Positions 58,231 through 64,000 of a stretch of DNA of 64,000 bases are shown here, one piece after another (the first letter of the stretch is position 1; each line of letters opens with the position of its first letter). Both the position numbers and the translations under genes were made by a program. Below the pieces are notes generated by a model that did not search any database, had not been told where the DNA came from, and saw only the letters and a list, made by a program, of their open reading frames with translations. The stretch spans positions 2,996,001 through 3,060,000 of the forward strand of contig CP066701.1 of assembly GCA_016756695.1 (NCBI GenBank), in the 5' to 3' direction. The DNA comes from Heyndrickxia sporothermodurans. Its GTDB lineage: Bacteria > Bacillota > Bacilli > Bacillales > Bacillaceae_C.

Positions 58231-60141
58231 ATGTCAATATATATCGCAGGTTATATTCTGATTTCAGTGATTGTATTGTTTATAGCGAATTTCTTATTAC
58301 GTAAGAATAAAGCAAGACCACAATTACAAAATCCACAAACCGTACAAACTGAAAAGGCGGAAAACCACCAACTACAAGAAGAAATTAAAAGTAATGAAAT
58401 AACCGAAACTGATGAAATAATTAATGAAACCCTTCAAACATCTGCTAATACAGAACCGGCATTAGAATATGTAACAGATCCAGAAGGTTTAGTAAATGAC
58501 GAAGAAAATAAAGCAATACCGGAAGAAAAAGCAGAAGAAGAACCGGAAGAAGAACCGGAAGAAAAACCAGTTGATAAGCCGGTACAGCGTCCTAGTCAAG
58601 GAAGCCCCGATGCAAATCAATTTGAAGGTACTAGAGGAAAAATCATTGTAGCAGTTATGCTAGGTGCATTTGTGGCCATTCTCAATCAAACCCTTTTAAA
58701 TGTGGCTATTCCGCATATAATGAATGATTTGAATGTTTCTGCAAATACAGTTCAATGGCTATCAACCGGCTACATGCTAACTAACGGAATTTTTATTCCG
58801 ATAACCGCTTTCTTAATTGCGAAATTAGGGACAAGGAAATTATTGCTTTTTGCCATGTTGGCATTTACCATTGGATCGTTTGTTTGCTCGATCTCCACAA
58901 GTTTTTCATTACTAATGGTTGGTCGTGTAATACAAGCAGCCGGAGCAGGTGTCATTATGCCATTATTAATGACCGTTATGTTAACCATTTTTCCACCGGA
59001 AAAGCGAGGAGCGGCAATGGGAATTATGGGTGTTGCGATGATTTTTGCACCTGCCATTGGACCGACACTTTCAGGTTGGTTAATTGGACACTACTCTTGG
59101 CGCGTGTTATTTGATATTGTTGTTCCATTTGGTATTTTGGATTTAATTATTGCAGCTGTATGGATGAAGGATGTTACGAAAGTAACGAATCCTAAATTTG
59201 ATACAGCAGGGTTTATCTTTTCAGCAATTGGATTAGGTTTCCTTTTGTATGGATTTAGTGAAGCAGGTAATGATGGGTGGAGCAGTGTTACTGTAATCGT
59301 GTCGTTGCTCATCGGTATCATTGGCCTAATCTTGTTTGTATGGAGAGAATTGACTACGGATAAACCAATGTTAGATATCCGGGTGTTCAAATATGATATT
59401 TTTGCTTTAACAACAGTAATTAGTATGGTCATCAATATGGCCATGTTCGCAGCAATGATTTTATTACCGATTTACTTACAAAACATTCGAGGTTTCACAG
59501 CGTTAGAATCTGGAATCCTCATGTTGCCGGGTGCAATCGTCATGGGAATCATGTCTCCAATATCCGGCATGCTGTTTGACCGTGTCGGCTCAAGACCATT
59601 GGCCATTATTGGTTTAATTATTACGGTTCTTACTACATGGCAATTTACCCAATTAACAATGCAAACTACGTATGGGCATATTATGTTACTTTATGTTTTA
59701 CGATCTTTTGGGATGTCGTTCTTAATGACAACGGTTATGACAGAAGGGATGAATCAAATACCACTGCACTTAGCAAGTCACGGAACAGCTGCTTCTAACA
59801 CTGCTAGAACGGTTGCAGGTAGTATTGGAACAGCCTTTTTAGTCACAGTAATGTCCACCCGTTCTTCTTATCACGAAGCTAATTTTGGAAATATTATTAC
59901 GAGTTCCAATGGATATTTAGCTAATAAGTTGAATGAGCTTGGTCAAGGAATAGCCGGTATGACTGGGCTGCCTCCGCAAGTAGGTCACAGCTTAGCGACC
60001 AGCACCATTTACGGAAAGGTAATGCAGCAATCGACTATAAGTGGAATTAATGATGCGTTTGTTGTAGCAACAGGAATTGCTGCTGTTGCATTAATACTAG
60101 CATTCTTTATTAAACGATCGAAAACATCTACAAGTAAATAA
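58231..60141 (+). CDS. DHA2-family (EmrB/QacA) multidrug efflux MFS transporter with N-terminal extension
   Basis: Drug:H+ antiporter with 14 helices, here 636 residues. The core from residue ~134 has the DHA2 motifs LNQTLLNVAIPHIMNDL, QWLSTGYMLTNGIFIP, GRVIQAAGAGVIMPLLMTV and the proline-rich APAIGPTLSGWL. It is unusual in that residues 1-133 add an extra N-terminal helix (IAGYILISVIVLFIANFLL). A long acidic linker follows, with tandem Glu-Glu-Pro units (about 97-112). GGTGATG precedes ATG 58231, 8 bp after the adaptor. A terminator follows. Confidence 0.92.
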   Translation: MSIYIAGYILISVIVLFIANFLLRKNKARPQLQNPQTVQTEKAENHQLQEEIKSNEITETDEIINETLQTSANTEPALEYVTDPEGLVNDEENKAIPEEKAEEEPEEEPEEKPVDKPVQRPSQGSPDANQFEGTRGKIIVAVMLGAFVAILNQTLLNVAIPHIMNDLNVSANTVQWLSTGYMLTNGIFIPITAFLIAKLGTRKLLLFAMLAFTIGSFVCSISTSFSLLMVGRVIQAAGAGVIMPLLMTVMLTIFPPEKRGAAMGIMGVAMIFAPAIGPTLSGWLIGHYSWRVLFDIVVPFGILDLIIAAVWMKDVTKVTNPKFDTAGFIFSAIGLGFLLYGFSEAGNDGWSSVTVIVSLLIGIIGLILFVWRELTTDKPMLDIRVFKYDIFALTTVISMVINMAMFAAMILLPIYLQNIRGFTALESGILMLPGAIVMGIMSPISGMLFDRVGSRPLAIIGLIITVLTTWQFTQLTMQTTYGHIMLLYVLRSFGMSFLMTTVMTEGMNQIPLHLASHGTAASNTARTVAGSIGTAFLVTVMSTRSSYHEANFGNIITSSNGYLANKLNELGQGIAGMTGLPPQVGHSLATSTIYGKVMQQSTISGINDAFVVATGIAAVALILAFFIKRSKTSTSK

Positions 60142-60146
60142 TTTGG

Positions 60147-60187
60147 AAAAACCAAAGAAGAAATTGCATCTTCTTTGGTTTTTTTAT
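60147..60187 (+). terminator. Terminator after the efflux operon
   Basis: AAACCAAAGAAGA / TCTTCTTTGGTTT with 7-T tail. Confidence 0.9.
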
Positions 60188-60189
60188 TT

Positions 60190-60281
60190 ATTTGAATGAA
60201 TTTCATAATTCTTAGCCCTTGTGTATCAAGGGGTTTAAGAGATAAAAAAAGAAGTACCTCCCCAAATCTTGTATAATGGTA
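60190..60281 (+). mobile_element. Left part of the IS1182-type element, cut off by IS66
   Basis: Removing the IS66 and one target copy joins 60289 to 62713, so the sequence before it (with CTTGTATAATGG as a -10 and a CCCTTG...CAAGGG stem near 60217-60231) becomes the leader of the IS1182-type transposase. The outer end of the element is not resolved. Confidence 0.5.
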
Positions 60282-60289
60282 GTTGACCA
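60282..60289. repeat. Target-site duplication, left copy
   Basis: GTTGACCA immediately before the IS66 left end; the identical octamer is at 62705-62712. 8-bp duplications are the norm for IS66 elements. Confidence 0.92.
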
Positions 60290-60372
60290 GTAAGCCCCCA
60301 TTCAAACAACGCATATAAATGATCAGCACCCCTTAGTACAATAATCGTATCAATTAAGGAGGTGCTTTTCCT

Positions 60373-60564
60373 ATGTCACAACAAAAACTAACAATCGTCC
60401 CCGTTTCAATACAACCAGAAAAAAATATTATAACATCCACAACTTCGAAAGATCCTTCAAATAGCTTTTGCACAATCAAAATTGAAGCTGCTGAAATTTC
60501 CTTCTTCAACGGCGTAGATGAGCACATCATCCAAACGGTCATGAGGGAGTTGAAAAATCTATGA
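60373..60564 (+). CDS. tnpA: IS66 accessory protein TnpA (short)
   Basis: 63-residue first gene of the IS66 element, in the place of TnpA. It is shorter than many TnpA proteins, and its body (SFCTIKIEAAEISFFNGVDEHIIQTVMREL) resembles the short TnpA forms of Firmicutes IS66 elements. ATG 60373 after AAGGAGGTG. It overlaps tnpB by 4 bp (ATGA), which signals translational coupling. Confidence 0.75.
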   Translation: MSQQKLTIVPVSIQPEKNIITSTTSKDPSNSFCTIKIEAAEISFFNGVDEHIIQTVMRELKNL

Positions 60565-60914
60565 AACATGATTATACCAGTGTAAAAAACATTTATATTA
60601 TTTGCGGTAAAACAGATATGAGGAAGGGAATTGATGGATTAGCAACGCTAATTCAAGATTCTTTCGAACTTGATCCATATGGAGATTCTATTTTCCTTTT
60701 CTCTGGTTGGAGTAAAGACCGTTATAAATGTTTATATTTTGATGGCGATGGTTTCGCCATGCTTTATAAGCGACTAGATGGAGGAAAACTTCAATGGCCA
60801 AAAGATGAAAATGAAGTACGTAAACTTTCGCAACAGGAGGTTCGCTGGTTGTTAGAAGGGTTGTCCATTCAGCAACCAAAGGCCATTCAAAAATCACAAA
60901 AAGGAGTATTCTAA
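60561..60914 (+). CDS. tnpB: IS66 accessory protein TnpB
   Basis: 117-residue IS66 Orf2 protein, needed with TnpA and TnpC for transposition; its exact action is unclear. The hallmark is IICGKTDMRKGIDGLATLIQ followed by LFLFSG-like and DGDGFAMLYKRLDGG segments, with RWLLEGLSI at the end. Starts with ATG 60561, overlapping tnpA. Intact. Confidence 0.93.
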   Translation: MKHDYTSVKNIYIICGKTDMRKGIDGLATLIQDSFELDPYGDSIFLFSGWSKDRYKCLYFDGDGFAMLYKRLDGGKLQWPKDENEVRKLSQQEVRWLLEGLSIQQPKAIQKSQKGVF

Positions 60915-61016
60915 ACAAGCTAGAAATGTTGGTTTATAGCCATTTTCAACTTCGCTTTCTACGTTAAAAATGTTATAATATAACTAACTTATGGTGAACG
61001 AAAAGTGGTGAAATAA

Positions 61017-62609
61017 ATGGTTAATACTTCTTCCAATAACAAGAATCCATATGGGAAATTAATTCGACTTCTCGAAGAACAATTGGCTCATTCAAATCAA
61101 CAAAACAAAGACTTATCGAAAAAGCTAGATCAATCAACTAAACAGATTGAAGCGCTAACTGAACAAATTCGCCATTTAACAAAACTTTTATATGGATCGA
61201 AATCCGAAAAATCGAAATACAACGTACCAGATGGGCAAGGCTCATTATTTGATGATGACCCGGCTTTTAGCGAACCTGAGCACACAGAAGAACAAAGCCA
61301 ACAGACAATCTCTTATACTGTTGTACGAAAAGTTAAATCAAAAAAACGAAATGATTCCTTGCATGATGGTATTGAAGTAGAAGCTATTCACCATCATCCG
61401 AAAAATACAATCTGTGACTGTTGCCAAGGGCAAATGATTGAAATTGGTAGTACACTTGTACGTGAAGAAGCAAAATTTATTCCTGCAAAAATGATGAAAG
61501 TACAGCACATTGAACATGCGTATGAATGTAAAGACTGCAAAGTTGATTCATCACAGCCAGCACAAATCAAACGCGGGAAAGCACCACAACCAGCGATTCA
61601 GCGTAGCATCGCAAGTCCTAGCGTACTTGCCAAAGTCATCTATGATAAATTTGCACAATATTTACCTCTTTACCGTCAGGTAAAGGAATGGAATCGCTAT
61701 GGACTGAATACCAATGATAAAAACCTATCGAATTGGGTTATCCGTGTAGCACATGATTGGCTGTTACCTGTATACGAACGAATGAAAGAGTTGATGATGG
61801 CAAAATCGGTTTTGCATGTCGATGAAACATACGGACAAATTATCAACCGATCCGATGGGAAATCTGGCCAAGCCAATGCGTATAATTGGGTGTTTCGAAG
61901 TGTGCCAAGCCAAGGGCCAACAATGACTCTCTTTCAAAGCGCATTATCTCGAGCTCGATCTGTCCTTGAAAGTTTTATTGAAGGCTTTTCTGGAACGATT
62001 GTGTGTGATGGTTATTCTGCTTATGATAAGTTGGAAGGCGTTAATTTCGCAAATTGTTGGGCGCATGTTCGTCGTTATTGGCTGAAAGCTGATAGCAAAA
62101 ATGGTAGAATCGGTGTGAAATATTGTGATGATTTATATCGACTAGAAAGGCAATTTAAACGTTTGTCTCCGAGTAAACGAAGAAAAAAACGTCAAAAGTA
62201 CTCGAAGCCAATCGTGGAGGAATTCCTTCACTGGGTTGAAACATCACCATTTTACGGAAAAAATGCGTTAGCAAAAGCAGCTGAATACACATTAAACAGG
62301 GCAAATGGACTCAAATTATTCCTGAATGATGGGCGAATTGAAATGGATAATAATCCAGCCGAGAACGCCATCCGTCCCAACGTTATAGGAAGAAAAAATT
62401 GGCTCTTTAGTGTAAGTGAAGCTGGTGCAAAAGCGAATGCCATCTGTTTAAGTATTGCTGAAACTGCCAAAAGTAACGGCGTTGATTTCTATGAATATAT
62501 AAAGAAACTTTTTACGGATTTACCAAATCTCGGCGTCCAACAAAACCCTGAAATTTTAGATCAATACATGCCCTGGTCAAAAATGATTCAGGCAGAATGT
62601 AGCAAATAA
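61017..62609 (+). CDS. tnpC: IS66 family transposase TnpC
   Basis: DDE transposase, 530 residues, full length. N-terminal coiled coil (about 15-55, LIRLLEEQLAHSNQQNKDL), a zinc finger (CDCCQG and YECKDCK, about 135-180), then the catalytic domain: first Asp in VLHVDETYGQI, second in TIVCDGYSAYDKLE, and the Glu in NNPAENAIRPNVIGRKNWLFS. The ATG follows AAAGTGGTG. All key residues are present, so the element should be mobile. Confidence 0.96.
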   Translation: MVNTSSNNKNPYGKLIRLLEEQLAHSNQQNKDLSKKLDQSTKQIEALTEQIRHLTKLLYGSKSEKSKYNVPDGQGSLFDDDPAFSEPEHTEEQSQQTISYTVVRKVKSKKRNDSLHDGIEVEAIHHHPKNTICDCCQGQMIEIGSTLVREEAKFIPAKMMKVQHIEHAYECKDCKVDSSQPAQIKRGKAPQPAIQRSIASPSVLAKVIYDKFAQYLPLYRQVKEWNRYGLNTNDKNLSNWVIRVAHDWLLPVYERMKELMMAKSVLHVDETYGQIINRSDGKSGQANAYNWVFRSVPSQGPTMTLFQSALSRARSVLESFIEGFSGTIVCDGYSAYDKLEGVNFANCWAHVRRYWLKADSKNGRIGVKYCDDLYRLERQFKRLSPSKRRKKRQKYSKPIVEEFLHWVETSPFYGKNALAKAAEYTLNRANGLKLFLNDGRIEMDNNPAENAIRPNVIGRKNWLFSVSEAGAKANAICLSIAETAKSNGVDFYEYIKKLFTDLPNLGVQQNPEILDQYMPWSKMIQAECSK

Positions 62610-62610
62610 A

Positions 62611-62660
62611 TGAAATAGCCGTAATTCGATTAAAAAAGTCAGAATTTACGGCTATTTACG
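62611..62660 (+). terminator. Hairpin at the IS66 right end
   Basis: AAATAGCCGTAA / TTACGGCTATTT arms after tnpC, likely terminating element transcripts. Confidence 0.7.
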
Positions 62661-62704
62661 ATGCGTACCGAAAGGTACACTTATTTTTTATAATTCGGGC
62701 TTAC

Positions 62705-62712
62705 GTTGACCA
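62705..62712. repeat. Target-site duplication, right copy
   Basis: GTTGACCA immediately after the IS66 right end, identical to 60282-60289. Confidence 0.92.
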
Positions 62713-62744
62713 CAAACCATAAAAAGACTGGAGGAGTACTTCTT

Positions 62745-64000
62745 ATGACTATTATACGACAACCTAGCCTATTTGGCATACAGGAATTATTTGACATGGA
62801 ACCTACCCAAAAATATGAAGCCATTATTTCAGCGGTAGATTTGGATTCGATGTACCATCAAGTGGCGAAAAAATCACGGTTGGGTGCACCGGAAGAACTA
62901 AACTATGCAAACCATGATTATCTCCACCTTTGTAAGATACATAGAGCGCATCCCTACGATGAAGGATCTTATAAAACGTCTTCATGATGATCTAGCTTTT
63001 AAGTTAAATTGTGGCTTTTTGGTTTCTGATCATGTGCCTTCAGAATCCTCCTATTCACGTCTCATAACGAAATTGGAGGAAAGCGATATCCTTGAGAAAG
63101 AACAAGAAAAAGTGGTCCTCCAGGCTATTGCAGAAGGTTTCATCACGGATGATACAGTAGTATTGATGCAACCCATTTTGAAGCACGAGACCAAGCGCGA
63201 CCAAAAGAAGAAAAGCCAAAATCTGAACCCCAAAAACGTGGTCGGAAATCAAAAGATGAGCGTGACGGGTGGCTTAAAGAACAAGCTGAAACGGAAGCCA
63301 ATTTACCTTTATATGATAGAAAAATTGTATTTCAATTAGATGTTCCCTAGCCGAACTACGTGCCGAAGTTCCCCAAGACCCTAAATGGGGCGTGAAAAAG
63401 AACTCAGAAGGACAAAATGTTTTTGGTTTGGCTACAAAGGTCATTTAGCCGTTGGTACATCAAGCCAATACATTCTACAGGCTCTTTTTTCATCTGGGAG
63501 TCTAAATGATGGTAAGGCAATGACTATCCCTTTACTGAAAGGAATTCAGGAACGCCTTCACCTTCCATTACGTTATCAAACAATGGATGCGGGCTATGAC
63601 TATGAACCCATATACGAGCAGGTACATCGAATGGGACAACAATCCGTCATCGCGTATAATAAGCGAAATGAAGGGGAAATCATTGGCTATGATAAACACT
63701 TTGCCCCAACTTGTTTCAGAGAGCATTCTTATCGTTATGATAGTTTTGATCCTAAATATGAAACATTGAAATACACAAGACCAAAGGAATGCGCTGACTG
63801 TCCCTTAGCTAATGAAGGTATTTGCCAAAAGGTTTATAAAGTGAAAATCACTTCAGACCTTCGCAGATATACCGCACCAGCACGCGGGTCACAAGCATGG
63901 AAAAACATTTTCAAACGTCGTACTGCCGTAGAACGGGTTAATGCCTATCTGAAAGAATTCTTTCAACTGAACAATGTTCGCTATCGTACTGGGAAACGTG
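62745..64000 (+). pseudogene. IS1182-type transposase, four frameshifts, runs off window
   Basis: Decayed DDE transposase of the IS1182 group (DUF772 plus DDE domain). It starts at ATG 62745 after GGAGGAG, MTIIRQPSLFGIQELF. Sense passes through four frame changes: a one-base insertion near 62910 (after EELNYA), then one-base losses near 63160 (before IDATHFEARDQ), near 63343 (before SLAELRAEVPQDPKWG) and near 63420 (before WFGYKGHLAVGTSS). The rest is open to the window end with YQTMDAGYDY, CADCPLANEGIC and FKRRTAVERVNAYLKEFF. The promoter side of the element lies left of the IS66 insertion, between about 60190 and 60289. Confidence 0.88.

Larger units (their letters stand above)
60290..62704 (+). 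mobile_element. Complete IS66-family insertion sequence
   Basis: 2415-bp element bounded by GTAAGCCC... (60290) and ...GGGCTTAC (62704). The terminal repeats share GTAAGCCC plus a few further bases. It is flanked by a perfect 8-bp duplication. It holds the three standard genes tnpA, tnpB and tnpC, all intact, so it looks recent and possibly active. It is inserted between the promoter region and the transposase frame of an IS1182-type element. Confidence 0.93.

Overview
This is a low-GC Gram-positive chromosome segment from an endospore-forming member of the Bacillaceae. Evidence: spore genes (spo0B, safA, a CoxA-like lipoprotein, bofC, spoVB), two T-box leaders, a Bacillus-type 6S RNA, strong AGGAGG-type ribosome binding sites with many TTG/GTG starts, and gene order that follows the Bacillus subtilis rplU-to-yrhC region almost gene by gene. 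I cannot fix genus or species from the sequence alone.

Layout. 1-5950: 3' part of rng (RNase G), L21 leader, rplU-prp-rpmA, then spo0B-obgE-pheB-pheA. 5980-10529: divergent niaR, then a sporulation block (safA, an overlapping coat-kinase-like gene, a CoxA-like lipoprotein, bofC). 10624-14811: ruvAB, queA-tgt, yajC. 14865-20662: a frameshifted YrzE-type gene, a YetF-type gene, spoVB (reverse), comN, secDF. 20820-28012: recJ-apt, relA-dtd, and a convergent SH3/amidase cell-wall hydrolase. 28306-33080: a small HTH-like gene, His T-box, hisS-aspS, 6S RNA, tcdA. 33167-35215: an inserted ABC-2 transporter with its own operator-like palindrome. 35297-40093: rarA, a YczE-type membrane gene, cymR-iscS-mnmA. 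40210-45322: TPR gene, recD2, yrrD, a zinc-ribbon gene, yrzQ and an AI-2E-type permease. 45343-49769: Ala T-box, alaS, ireB-ruvX-yrzB. 50190-57259: mltG, trmR, udk, greA, pbpI, yrrS, mtnN, yrhC. 57301-60187: an emrAB-type efflux operon behind a perfect 18-bp palindrome. 60190-64000: an intact IS66-family element (60290-62704, 8-bp target duplication) inside the leader of a decayed IS1182-type element that runs off the window.

The genes are mostly core functions: translation (ribosomal proteins, tRNA synthetases, and the tRNA-modifying or proofreading enzymes QueA, Tgt, TcdA, MnmA, TrmR, Dtd), recombination and repair (RuvAB, RecJ, RarA, RecD2, RuvX), protein export (YajC, SecDF), stringent response (RelA) and peptidoglycan or spore envelope work. 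Compared with the B. subtilis order as I remember it, several genes are missing at their usual places: nifS/nadBCA beside niaR, trhP1-trhP2 (yrrN-yrrO) between trmR and udk, and yrrT-mccA-mccB around mtnN.

I found no defence island, CRISPR array, prophage or biosynthetic cluster. The least explained signal is a dispersed, highly structured repeat of about 130 bp (three full copies and one deletion scar) whose copies keep the same stems through compensatory base changes. Other points of interest are the palindrome and 9-codon leader ORF before emrAB, the long acidic N-terminal extension on the EmrB-type pump, the A7 frameshift in the YrzE-type gene, and the nested IS elements.
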